Below, piece by piece: positions 25,542-35,055 of a stretch of DNA of 64,000 bases. A program made the translations under genes and the position numbers. The DNA is from an uncultured Prevotella sp. GTDB taxonomy: Bacteria; Bacteroidota; Bacteroidia; Bacteroidales; Bacteroidaceae. The DNA lies in assembly GCA_944321295.1 (NCBI GenBank), contig CALUKU010000004.1, forward strand, positions 1-64,000. The letters are read 5' to 3'. The notes beneath the pieces are model-generated. The model was not told the DNA's origin and did not search any database. It saw only the letters and a program-made list of their open reading frames with translations. Each line of letters starts with the position of its first letter. Within the stretch, counting starts at the first letter, position 1.

Positions 25542-26066
25542 CTTTTTACCTTGTTTTGTTGTGAGTGATGTTATCTTGCGCCCCGTGACGGTTTGTCGGC
25601 CGCAGGGGCGGTTTTGCTTTCTTTTTGCTTTTGCTTGAAGCTCCAGGAGGGCGTCGGCCGCTTTTCCGCCGGCCTCGGGCTTAAATATCGCGCTCTCGCG
25701 TGTGCAGTCTTAACGTACTGGCGGCCAGCTGGTTGTGCCGCCGCGGCCGCCGTGTGTGCAACGGCGGGCCGCCTCCCGCCCTCCGGCGGGTAAGCTTTTG
25801 ACTGTCGGGAGGTAAGCTCCCGGTTGCCGGCGGGTAAGCTTTTGCCCGTCGGGAGGTAAGCTTTCCGTCGTCGGCGGGTAAGCTTTCGGGGCTTTCGGGG
25901 CGGCTTACGGCCCCGTCGGGGCTTGCCCGTGGCGCCGCTGAGGGCGCTTTGCCGCCTCGCGGCGCGCTGGTTGTGGGGCTGCGGCGTGATTTCTCCGTGT
26001 GACATTATGTCAGCCCGAATGTCGCCGGCGCTTTACAAGTGTCACCACAGCGGGCGCCCCTCGGCC
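25542..26066. other. Intergenic gap with a 44-bp tandem repeat
   Basis: This 525-base gap holds about two and a half copies of a 44-base unit (25783-25890). Each copy has two half-units, GGCGGGTAAGCTTTTG and CGGGAGGTAAGCT. A minus-strand frame (25571-26005, 144 residues rich in Arg, Pro and Ala) crosses it, but its composition is that of a GC-rich shadow and I do not annotate it as a gene. Confidence 0.6.
25783..25890. repeat. 44-bp tandem repeat with GGTAAGCTTTT words
   Basis: Units start CCGGCGGGTAAGCTTTTG at about 25783 and 25827, and a shortened third starts TCGGCGGGTAAGCTTTCG. The alternating GGCGGGTAAGC and GGGAGGTAAGC words resemble the reiterated-word style of the other elements here, though this one is direct rather than inverted. 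Confidence 0.6.
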
Positions 26067-27182
26067 TCACTTGCGGCCGGCCACCACCTTGAGCAGCCTC
26101 GGCGTGTAGCGCCTCAGCAGATAGAAGACGCCCAGCAGCAGGCCCGTCGTTAAGGGTATCGAGAGCACGTGAGCCGCCGCCGAGCCTAAGCCGCCCGTAG
26201 GGTCGGCGTGGGTCAGCCGCACGAGCGCCATGTACACCTCGTGCACAACGAGCATGTGGCCGACGTAGATGAAGAACGAGGCCGACGCCAGGAAGCGGTT
26301 CACGCGGCACACGCCCCGCTGCAGCAGCCACGCCGCGGCGTTGTAGGCCGTTATGAGTCCGGCGCACTGGTTGGCCTTCTTGAGCAGGGGCATGGCCTCG
26401 GCGCAGTGGCAGTAGGCCACGGCGTAGGCCGCCGACAGCGCCACGTAAGCCACGGCCGCCACGCGGGCCTTGCGGCCGAACTCAACGAAGATGTCCCTGC
26501 CGTTGATGCTGATGCCCGCTCCCCAGGCGAAGAAGAAGTAAGCCGTCAGCAGCTGGCTGTGGTGCCCCTGCGGGAAGAAGGCCGACGCCGCCCATGCCGC
26601 GAAGAGCAGCGCCATCGTGACGCGGCGGGCCCGCCTGAGGGCGAGATGCAGCAGCGGCGTAGTGACTACGACTATCATCAGGTCGCGCAGGAACCACAGC
26701 GGCGTGTCTATCGGGTATATCTCGCCCGTGACGAGGGGCGTGTGCATTATGCCCCGGCTTATGTCCCAGTAGCTCTAGGCCACGGCCCCGGCGCTCAGGT
26801 CCATGTCGGCCAGCGTGCGCTGGTCGGCGAAGAGGAAGCCCAGGCAGGGCAGGGCGAAGAGCAGCAGCATGGCTATGGCCAGCGTGTTCCATATAATATA
26901 GGGTATGAGCAGCGACTTCATCCTGTTGCGCAGCTTGCGGCGGTAGGTGGCCGCGCTCATGTCTACGTTCAGGAAAAACACGAAGCCCGATATGAAGAAG
27001 TAAACCGGCACGCTCTGGTCCCACAGCAGGCCGGCCACGAGGCCGCTCAGGGCGTTGAGCGCCGGCACGTCCGCCGTGGCGTCGGCGACGCCCGGAAACC
27101 ATACGTGTATCGTCATTACGACTATCGCCAAGGGAAATCTCAGCAGGTCGAGGCTCTGCGAGCGTAGGTCGTTTCTGTCCAT
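26067..27182 (-). pseudogene. Acyltransferase-3 family membrane protein interrupted by one in-frame TAG
   Basis: Translation from ATG 27182 gives MDRNDLRSQSLDLLRFPLAI and the acyltransferase-3 core with VYFFISGFVFF. At 26775-26777 there is a single TAG codon (SAGAVA-stop-SYWDIS). The same frame then continues without a break to 26067 through TPLWFLRDLMIVV and FFIYVGHMLVVHE, which match the rest of the family. Joined, the protein has about 371 residues and ten membrane helices, a normal length. It would O-acylate a surface glycan. The frame is otherwise intact, so the defect is recent, a sequencing error, or read through. Confidence 0.8.
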
Positions 27183-27375
27183 TTATGTCAGCGTAAGATA
27201 GTTTAACGTTATCCGCCGGAATACCTAAAAGGCGTTAAAAACGCTGCAAAATTATATCATAAAGCCTTAACGCACAAATACGGCAAGCTAAAAATCATTA
27301 ACGGCGGCCCGTCACGCGCCGCCGGCCGGGCCGCCGCACGTGCCCCGGGAGGCTGTCCGCCGCCCGCCGCGGGGA

Positions 27376-27439
27376 CTGACAAATGTGTCAGTCTGCCAGT
27401 GTCAACGGTGTCAGTTTGTCCTTTGGCACGCTTTTCGCT
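27376..27439 (+). promoter_or_regulatory. Sigma-54-like promoter and upstream inverted repeats of groESL
   Basis: TTGGCACGCTTTTCGCTG contains GG (27425-27426) and GC (27437-27438) exactly ten bases apart, the -24/-12 spacing of sigma-54 promoters. Upstream lie CTGACA-AATG-TGTCAG (27376-27391) and further GTGTCA and TGTCAG copies to about 27420, as expected for an activator or repressor site. The ATG of groES is 70 bases downstream. The rest of the 327-base gap (27183-27509) shows no gene. Confidence 0.6.
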
Positions 27440-27509
27440 GTAAGCATGGCGGACGCGCCGGCAAGGCGCGCCGGGCAATATAGGTAAACGATATTAAAAC
27501 AATAGGATT

Positions 27510-27782
27510 ATGAACATTAAACCATTAGCAGACAGAGTGCTGGTGCTTCCTGCGCCGGCTGAAGAGAAAATCGGAGGTATCATTATTCCTGACACGGCCA
27601 AGGAGAAACCGCTCCACGGCAAAATCATCGCCACGGGCAAAGGCACCAAGGACGAAGAGATGGTGCTCAAGGCCGGCGACGAAGTGCTCTACGGCAAGTA
27701 TTCAGGCACCGAGCTTGAGTATGAGGGCGTCAAGTACCTTATGATGCGCCAGAGCGACGTGCTCGCAGTGATAGAGAAATAA
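27510..27782 (+). CDS. groES: Co-chaperonin GroES
   Basis: GroES caps the GroEL chamber. The 90-residue protein has [20 protein letters not shown], the mobile loop [22 protein letters not shown] and the closing [16 protein letters not shown]. Length is normal. It starts the groES-groEL operon, 129 bases before groEL, behind a sigma-54-like site. Confidence 0.98.
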   Translation: MNIKPLADRVLVLPAPAEEKIGGIIIPDTAKEKPLHGKIIATGKGTKDEEMVLKAGDEVLYGKYSGTELEYEGVKYLMMRQSDVLAVIEK

Positions 27783-27854
27783 AACGGTAAAAAGACAAAA
27801 CGGTAAAACAACAAAGGCGAAGCCGACAGCGGGAGGCTGCATTACTGAGGATGA

Positions 27855-29540
<1,686 letters not shown>

Positions 29541-29560
29541 TTTTGCAAACCATAGATAAC

Positions 29561-29598
29561 AAAAAGAGGGGCGGCCGCCACGGCTTGCCCCTTTTTAT
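29561..29598 (+). terminator. Terminator of groESL
   Basis: An A-rich stem, AAAAAGAGGGGC, pairs with GCCCCTTTTT with one bulged A across an 11-base loop (GGCCGCCACGG region), then ATCTTTTT. Confidence 0.8.
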
Positions 29599-29638
29599 CT
29601 TTTTAAGACAAAAATAGCTGATATTTTTGCGGTTTAAT

Positions 29639-29669
29639 TTTGAACTGATTGGTAAATCGGTTATCTTTG
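29639..29669 (+). promoter_or_regulatory. Consensus promoter of a small transcription unit
   Basis: TTTG (29639-29642), 19 bases, then TATCTTTG (29662-29669). Expected start is near 29676. The only features before the next terminator (29772-29805) are a 25-codon frame and the hairpin itself. Confidence 0.65.
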
Positions 29670-29675
29670 CAACCG

Positions 29676-29805
29676 AAATCAAATGATACAAATAATAACG
29701 GATATAGATCCTAAAGTAGATATTTTTTTGATTTGTTTTAGTAGATTAGTTTTTAAGTAGTTTGTTTTTTGAAAATCGCTTGTCGTGACGACATGCGATT
29801 TTTTT
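29676..29805 (+). ncRNA. Candidate small RNA or micropeptide transcript of about 130 nt
   Basis: A full promoter and an intrinsic terminator bound this unit. Within it ATG 29683 to TAG 29758-29760 would encode 25 residues (MIQIITDIDPKVDIFLICFS then RLVFK), hydrophobic at the end. No homologue is recognised. It may be an sRNA, a small membrane peptide, or a leader. Confidence 0.4.
29772..29805 (+). terminator. Terminator of the small unit after groESL
   Basis: AAAATCGC-T-TGTCG, loop TGA, CGACA-T-GCGATTTT, followed by TTTTTG. The stem is 13 pairs with one mismatch. Confidence 0.88.
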
Positions 29806-29920
29806 GTTTGGTACGCCCTGTGGAAAATTAAAGCCGCCATTATTTCATATTGTCCTTGATTTTGATTACCTTTGCGGGCAAATTCCCTTATCGGCTTTGC
29901 GGTAAGGCAAACGTATTCTT

Positions 29921-30115
29921 ATGAATGTCAATGATTTTAAGATAAAGAAATGGCAATGGGCATTGTATATCGTCGTGTCGGCCGGGTTGCTTTACATCAC
30001 CGGGTCGTGGCTCATGTCGCTCGGCATAATGCTGTTGCTGATACTTGTCGACCGTCTGCTGGCAGAGTATGAGCGCAAGAAGCGCGGCGACGACGAAGAT
30101 GACATATTGTTGTGA
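29921..30115 (+). CDS. Small two-helix membrane protein
   Basis: The 64-residue protein has two closely spaced hydrophobic helices (WQWALYIVVSAGLLYIT and LMSLGIMLLLILVDRLL) and a charged tail (EYERKKRGDDEDD), so it is probably an inner membrane hairpin with cytosolic ends. No family is recognised. A -7-like TACCTTTG at 29867-29874 is its likely promoter. It ends four bases before the kinase-RapZ gene and probably shares its transcript. Confidence 0.7.
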   Translation: MNVNDFKIKKWQWALYIVVSAGLLYITGSWLMSLGIMLLLILVDRLLAEYERKKRGDDEDDILL

Positions 30116-30119
30116 CGCT

Positions 30120-31670
30120 ATGCAGAAACTTATTGATTTATATGAATCGTGGAGCGGTTCGGCACCGTCGGGTGTCGAGAGTATTGACGCGGCCGGCAGC
30201 AACCGGCAGTATTTCCGCCTTACGGGAGCCGACGGAGGTTCGGTGATAGGCGTCATAGGCACCAGCCGTGACGAGAACCATGCCTTCGTTTATTTGTCTA
30301 ATCATTTCAAGAAACGCCAGCTTCCCGTGCCGCGCATACTTGCCGTAGCCGGCGATGAGCTAAGGTATCTGCAGGAGGACTTGGGAAGGACGTCGCTGTT
30401 CGGTGCCGTTAGCGGCGGACGCGACGCCGGCGGCAGGTATAACCAGAAGGAGAAGCAGCTGCTTGTCAACACGATCAGGGAGCTGCCCAACATACAGATA
30501 CGCGGCGCGCGCGGACTTGACTGGACTAACTGTTATCCGCAGCCTGAGTTTGACGAGGACAGCGTGCTCTTTGACCTGAATTATTTTAAGTATTGCTTCT
30601 TGAAGCCCACCGAGCTTGACTTTCATGAGCTTAAGCTGGAGGCTAATTTCCGCCTTTTCGCCAAGGACCTCGTGGCTGAGAAGGCCGACAGCTTCATGTA
30701 TCGCGACTTCCAGGCGCGCAACGTCATGCTTGACGCCAAGGGCAAGCCTTATTTCATTGATTACCAAGGAGGGCGCAAGGGACCTTATTATTACGACCTT
30801 GCCTCGTTCCTGTGGCAGGCTTCGGCAAGGTATCCTAATAAGTTGAGGCGCGAGCTTGTGTATGAGTATTACAACTCGCTCAAGCTTTACACCGAGGTGC
30901 CGTCGGTGCGCCATTTCGTCGAGCGGCTGAGCCTGTTCGTGCTGTTCCGCACGCTACAGGTGCTCGGTGCGTATGGTTTCCGCGGCTATTTCGAGCGCAA
31001 GAAGCATTTCATCGACAGCATACCGCCTGCCGTTGAGAACCTGCGCGAGCTGCTTAAGCTTAATGTCTTCACCTATCCTTATCTTATGGACGTGTTGCGA
31101 CGGCTCACCGAGCTGCCGCAGTTCGCAAGGATAGAGGAGCCTGCGCTGAGCCGTGCCGATGGCTTCAGGACTACTGAAAGCAAGGTGTACGTCGGCCATC
31201 CGTCGGACGGTCCGGCAACGTTCTCTAAATATGACAATAAGGGACCGCTCGTTGTGCGTGTGTACAGCTTTTCGTTCCATAAGGGGATACCTGAGGACGA
31301 GTCGGGCAACGGCGGCGGCTACGTGTTTGACTGCCGCGGAACGCACAACCCCGGACGCTACGAGCCTTATAAGAAACTGACCGGCCTTGACGAGCCTGTC
31401 ATACGTTTCCTTGAGGACGACGGCGAGATACTGACTTTCCTTGACAGCGTTTATAGGTTGGCCGACGTCCATGTGCGGCGCTACATACAGCGAGGTTTCA
31501 CGAGCCTGATGTTCAGCTTTGGCTGTACAGGCGGACAGCACCGTAGCGTCTACGCGGCGCAGCACTTGGCGGAGCATATCAATAAGAAGTTCGGTGTCGA
31601 GGTGCGCATTGTTCACCGTGAGCAGGGCGTAAGCTCGGTGCTTGAAGCTACAAAACGACAGACGACATGA
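30120..31670 (+). CDS. AmgK-like sugar kinase fused to a RapZ C-terminal domain
   Basis: From ATG 30120 the protein has 516 residues in two parts. Residues 1-345 are an aminoglycoside-phosphotransferase-fold kinase with SNRQYFRL, the catalytic RDFQARNVML and metal-binding FIDYQGGRKGPYYYDLAS, closest in style to AmgK, the anomeric MurNAc/GlcNAc kinase. Residues 380-510 are a RapZ C-terminal domain: SFSFHKGIPEDE, VFDCRGTHNPGRYEPYKKLT, GLDEPVI, FGCTGGQHRSVYAAQHLAEH. In E. coli that domain binds glucosamine-6-phosphate. A MurU-like gene overlaps its stop by four bases. A cell-wall sugar recycling role with built-in amino-sugar sensing is inferred. Confidence 0.85.
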   Translation: MQKLIDLYESWSGSAPSGVESIDAAGSNRQYFRLTGADGGSVIGVIGTSRDENHAFVYLSNHFKKRQLPVPRILAVAGDELRYLQEDLGRTSLFGAVSGGRDAGGRYNQKEKQLLVNTIRELPNIQIRGARGLDWTNCYPQPEFDEDSVLFDLNYFKYCFLKPTELDFHELKLEANFRLFAKDLVAEKADSFMYRDFQARNVMLDAKGKPYFIDYQGGRKGPYYYDLASFLWQASARYPNKLRRELVYEYYNSLKLYTEVPSVRHFVERLSLFVLFRTLQVLGAYGFRGYFERKKHFIDSIPPAVENLRELLKLNVFTYPYLMDVLRRLTELPQFARIEEPALSRADGFRTTESKVYVGHPSDGPATFSKYDNKGPLVVRVYSFSFHKGIPEDESGNGGGYVFDCRGTHNPGRYEPYKKLTGLDEPVIRFLEDDGEILTFLDSVYRLADVHVRRYIQRGFTSLMFSFGCTGGQHRSVYAAQHLAEHINKKFGVEVRIVHREQGVSSVLEATKRQTT

Positions 31671-32401
31671 TGCAGGCAATGATATTCGCCGCAGGCTTAG
31701 GCACGCGCCTCAAGCCGCTTACCGACACCATGCCCAAGGCCCTCGTGAGGGTAGGGGGCAAGCCGCTTATCGAGCACGTGGTGGAGAAGCTTAAGGCTTC
31801 GGGCGCTGAAAGGATTGTCGTCAACGTGCACCATTTCGCTTCGCAGGTAATTGATTATCTGCAAGAAAACGACAACTTCGGCGTGGATGTGCGCATAAGC
31901 GACGAGTCTGAACGGCTGCTCGATACGGGCGGAGGCATAAAGAAGGCGAGGCCGCTGTTCATGCCTGACGCGCCCATACTGATACATAACGTCGACATAC
32001 TGAGCAACGTCGACCTTGACAGGCTATACTACGGACACGGTGACGTCGACGCCACGCTGCTCGTCAGTGAGCGCAAGACAAAGCGTTACCTGCTGTTTGA
32101 TGACGATATGCGCCTTGTAGGGTGGACCAACACTGATACGGGCGAGGTCAAGTCGCCTTATCCCGGCTTGCGTGTCGGCGACTGCCGCATGCTGGCTTTT
32201 TCGGGCATACATGTCTTTTCGCCGCGCCTGTTCCCGTTGATGGACGATTTTTCCGACAAGTTCGGCATAATAGACTTTTACCTGAATGTCTGCAGCAAGG
32301 CGGTAGTCAAGGGCTGCGTGCAACCCGGCCTGCGCCTGCTCGACGTCGGCAAGCTTGACTCCTTGGCCGAGGCCGAACAGTTTTTAGCCAAAAATATTTG
32401 A
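31667..32401 (+). CDS. MurU-like sugar-1-phosphate nucleotidyltransferase
   Basis: The 244-residue protein has the nucleotidyltransferase signature MIFAAGLGTRLKPLTDTMPK, the substrate motif RVGGKPLIEHV, IHNVDILSNVDLD (metal Asp) and a closing DVGKLDSLAEAEQFL. It lacks the left-handed helix acetyltransferase domain of GlmU. With the overlapping kinase gene (ATGA) it parallels the AmgK-MurU pair that converts MurNAc to UDP-MurNAc. Other NDP-sugar products cannot be excluded. Confidence 0.85.
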   Translation: MMQAMIFAAGLGTRLKPLTDTMPKALVRVGGKPLIEHVVEKLKASGAERIVVNVHHFASQVIDYLQENDNFGVDVRISDESERLLDTGGGIKKARPLFMPDAPILIHNVDILSNVDLDRLYYGHGDVDATLLVSERKTKRYLLFDDDMRLVGWTNTDTGEVKSPYPGLRVGDCRMLAFSGIHVFSPRLFPLMDDFSDKFGIIDFYLNVCSKAVVKGCVQPGLRLLDVGKLDSLAEAEQFLAKNI

Positions 32402-32840
32402 TTAGCCAACATCTTTATGTATAATCTGCCGGGCCGTGTGTTATAACGGCATCGGCAGAATTTGTTGTTTTTGCAATCATAGCCCTCATGGAAAGTGTCG
32501 TCTTGTGATGGACAAGGCACTAAAGACGCTCCAACGGTGGCAATGTTTCCGTTGAAGCAATTATTTGTTTTTTGGGAGTAAATCTTCTTTTTTATCAAAA
32601 AAACAAATCTTGTGCAGCGATTTGGCACAACATCTCTTTTATTTTGCCAATGAAAGCTGCTTGCGTATGCTTTTTATCATTTTTTGTTGGGCACTTTCCG
32701 ATAATTTTGTATCTTTGATGCGATAAACATCAATTCAAAAACAAAAGGAAGCAAAAATAACGATAGATTTAGGCATATTTTCGCGCAGCCGGTAAGCCGA
32801 ACACGATAGTTGAGGCAGAACCTAAAAACAATAATGTGTG
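32402..32840. other. Gap before the accessory patch: terminator, inverted repeat and promoter
   Basis: TCTGCCG and CGGCAGA (about 32426-32460) form a terminator with GTTGTTTTT after the nucleotidyltransferase gene. ATTTGTTTTTTG and CAAAAAAACAAAT (about 32562-32610) form an AT-rich inverted repeat. TTG (32687-32689), 20 bases, TATCTTTG (32710-32717) is a likely promoter for the FtsK-gamma-like gene. GC content drops from here on. Confidence 0.55.
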
Positions 32841-33140
32841 ATGGTGCAAACAAAAGTAAATGAAAAACGCTGTTCTGTCAATGTGTCGCCTGAATCAGGA
32901 AATGTGGTTGCTTCGTTCCTGGCGGATGAAGATGAGGGGGCGTATGCTTTATCGGAAGTGACTGATGGAGATGAGTGTATGAAAGAACAACGCGACCCGT
33001 TGTTTGAAGAAGCCTCCCGATATGCCAAAAGGAAGGAAGATGTAACAACTTCTGAATTGCAGCGGAAGTTTGCCATTGGCTACATTCGGGAGAACCGCTT
33101 GCTGGCCCAGTTGAAGTCGGCAGGCGTGGTAAAGAAGTGA
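32841..33140 (+). CDS. Free-standing FtsK gamma-like winged-helix protein
   Basis: The 99-residue protein has an unstructured N-terminal half and a C-terminal winged helix that reads as an FtsK gamma domain: RDPLFEEASRYAKRKE, VTTSELQRKFAIGYIRENRL, LAQLKSAGVVKK. In FtsK this domain binds the chromosome polarity sequences (KOPS) and XerD. Here it has no motor, so it could recognise DNA polarity sites on its own or compete with FtsK. A GTG at 32838 is an alternative start. It opens a low-GC cluster with the UDG-like and FtsZ-like genes. Confidence 0.72.
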   Translation: MVQTKVNEKRCSVNVSPESGNVVASFLADEDEGAYALSEVTDGDECMKEQRDPLFEEASRYAKRKEDVTTSELQRKFAIGYIRENRLLAQLKSAGVVKK

Positions 33141-33182
33141 AGAAGATATTTGAAATATTGTTTAACGTTAAATGGTTATTTT

Positions 33183-33908
33183 ATGAAGAATTACAATGAA
33201 AAATTGGACGAACTGTTCAAGGAATGAGAAGCGAAAAGCAAAGCCAACGGCGATGACGTCATTTCAAAAGACGGCTTGATGCGTAAGCAGCATGCTGATG
33301 TGAATGAGTTATGGGAAAAGTCGCCTAAGAAAGTCATGTTTTTGATGAAAGACCAGCCAAATGGATGGGGCGACGATACGCGCAATTGGTTGGTTCTGCC
33401 GGATGAAGACCCTAAAGCCGAAGGCAACAGGGCAGCCAGTCCCATGTTTTTGAAGAGGCTTGCATTGCTGCTTTACGGGTTTACTTATAACGTGACCGAT
33501 TATTGGTCAATTGATGAAACGGAAGCGGTGAAATGCTTTAATGAAGTGCCGTTTGCTTTCGTTGAAGCTAAGAAGCAGAGCGGCAACACGTCGGTAAGTG
33601 ATGCTGAAATGGATATGTATATTGAACGGTATAAAGATTTTCTGCTTGAAGAAATAGCCATCTTGGAACCGAACATCATCGTTTGTTGCGGAGACCCTCA
33701 ATACAAGTTTGTACTTAATACGCTTTACAGGGAAGATGATTTGAAATGTATCGACCCAAAAGCTTATTATAACAAGAATAAGAATGTGCTGGTGATTTGT
33801 TCGCCTCATCCGAGTAAACGGTTTTGTAGTCATGCCGATTTTTATGCTGATGTGATGTCTCTTTATGGAAAATTCTTGAAAAAATATCCTGATTTCTTGA
33901 AAGAGTGA
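33183..33908 (+). pseudogene. Uracil-DNA-glycosylase-like protein, in-frame TGA at codon 15
   Basis: ATG 33183 begins MKNYNEKLDELFKE, then TGA (33225-33227), then EAKSKANGDDVISKDGLMRK in the same frame to 33908. Joined, it has about 241 residues. The body has KVMFLMKDQPNGWGDD, EPNIIVCCGDPQ and ICSPHPSKRF, which resemble the strand order and final His-Pro-Ser loop of the UDG superfamily; the family call is tentative. TGG (Trp) is the likely ancestral codon. A restart at TTG 33276 or ATG 33279 would give about 210 residues, so a shortened protein could still be made. Confidence 0.55.
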
Positions 33909-33913
33909 GTTAC

Positions 33914-34435
33914 ATGTCACAACTTCTAATAATTGCCATCGGCAATGGTGCTTGCAACATTGCCGATAGCCTTCAATCACAAGGGCTTGAAAGCGCAAAG
34001 TTTGCCTTTCTCGATACGGATCCTGACGATTTGAACAATCATCCTGGTGTGGGTGATACCGTCCTGCTGCAAGGCGCTGAACAGGAACGGCACGCGGCCA
34101 TTAACCGCTTGCTGTCTGCTGATGTGGAAAGGGTTGCCATAATTGCTTGTTTGGGAGGACGTACGGGGACGTATTTCACGCCTTTGGCGGCTCGTTTGGC
34201 AAATTTGGCAGGCAAATCTCCGGTTTGCGTGGTGACCCTGCCATTTGATTTTGAAGGTACAAGACGCAAAGTGTTGGCGAATGAAGCTTTGGCCGCAATA
34301 AAAAAATGTACACCAGATGTGCTGGTTTTCGATAATAATGAGTTGAATACACTGTATCCGGACTTAGGTATTCTTGATGCGTTCAAGAGGGTAGATACGC
34401 AGGTTGCGGAAGCTTTGCGGAAGATGTTTATGTAA
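33914..34435 (+). CDS. Truncated FtsZ/tubulin-like GTPase-domain protein
   Basis: The 173-residue protein carries most N-terminal FtsZ landmarks in order: IAIGNGACNIADSL for the G1 loop, FLDTDPDDLNN for the NTD loop, ACLGGRTGTYFTPLAARLA for the tubulin signature (GGRTGT instead of GGGTGTG), CVVTLPFDFEGTRRK, and VLVFDNNELN. It ends there, so the C-terminal domain with the T7 loop that completes the GTPase site is missing. It might bind GTP or FtsZ but should not polymerise in the standard way. An alternative GTG start at 33905 overlaps the previous stop. FtsK-gamma-like and UDG-like genes precede it. Confidence 0.72.
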   Translation: MSQLLIIAIGNGACNIADSLQSQGLESAKFAFLDTDPDDLNNHPGVGDTVLLQGAEQERHAAINRLLSADVERVAIIACLGGRTGTYFTPLAARLANLAGKSPVCVVTLPFDFEGTRRKVLANEALAAIKKCTPDVLVFDNNELNTLYPDLGILDAFKRVDTQVAEALRKMFM

Positions 34436-34452
34436 TTAAATTTGCCAACTAA

Positions 34453-34500
34453 CGGCCTTTTGCATTTTTAAAAATGACCTTTTGCATTGTAAAAGGCGAC
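34453..34500. repeat. CCTTTTGCA word-repeat element, copy 2
   Basis: ACGGCCTTTTGCATTTTT, AAAATGACCTTTTGCATT and GTAAAAGGCGAC lie in a row. They match the words at 10951-11035. Confidence 0.6.
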
Positions 34501-34557
34501 AAATGAGGAGGCGATAAGCAGCTTATTGCAACACACAAAGAGTTTTTTATTTACTGA

Positions 34558-34748
34558 TTTAATGTCACAACGTCACAAAATTGTGTAAGACGTTGACTGC
34601 TACGTCGTTACATGGTGACATTAAGAAAAGGTCACATTCACCACCGTCACATGTGTGACGGTGGTGAATGTGGCATTTATGTTAATGTCACCATACAACC
34701 TATTGAAAATCAGTAGATTGTGCTGTGCGGTGACATTGTGACATTAAA
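34558..34748. repeat. Triple-nested GTCAC inverted repeat
   Basis: Three concentric perfect arm pairs share the word GTCAC/GTGAC. The outer pair is TTTAATGTCACAA (34558-34570) with 34736-34748. The middle pair is GGTGACATTAA (34614-34624) with 34682-34692. The inner pair is 19 bases (34633-34651 with 34654-34672), separated by only two bases. A smaller AACGTC/GACGTT pair sits in the left arm. The whole could form a large cruciform or hairpin. Confidence 0.85.
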
Positions 34749-35055
34749 TTCTTACATGTTTCGACGATTTACAATCCGCCGAAACAGAAGCTAAATACAA
34801 ATGCTTTGCTACGTTTGTTTTCAGGAGTTAAAGGTGTTTCTGGTTTCGGCGGATTTTATTGCGGGCAAGCCGTGAAATGCACCTCCCGCACAAATGCGCT
34901 TCCAATATTATGCAAAGTTTTTTTGTATATAAACAAGTCTTATATCGAACTGACTTTTTAAAATATATCTGTTGTTGGAATAATTTTCTCACCCTGTGCT
35001 GTGTTTTGGCACACAGCCGATCTATTTTTGCATCAGGATAAAAGAAAGGACGATT

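Larger units (their letters stand above)
34436..35055. other. Repeat-filled 620-base gap
   Basis: It contains a CCTTTTGCA element (34453-34500), the nested GTCAC hairpin (34558-34748) and, after it, AT-rich sequence with no clear consensus promoter. I see no gene. Confidence 0.7.

Noticed and set aside
25571..26005. 144-codon minus-strand frame rich in Arg, Pro and Ala
   Set aside because: It runs through the 44-bp tandem repeat, has no recognisable domain and the composition expected of a GC-rich shadow frame.
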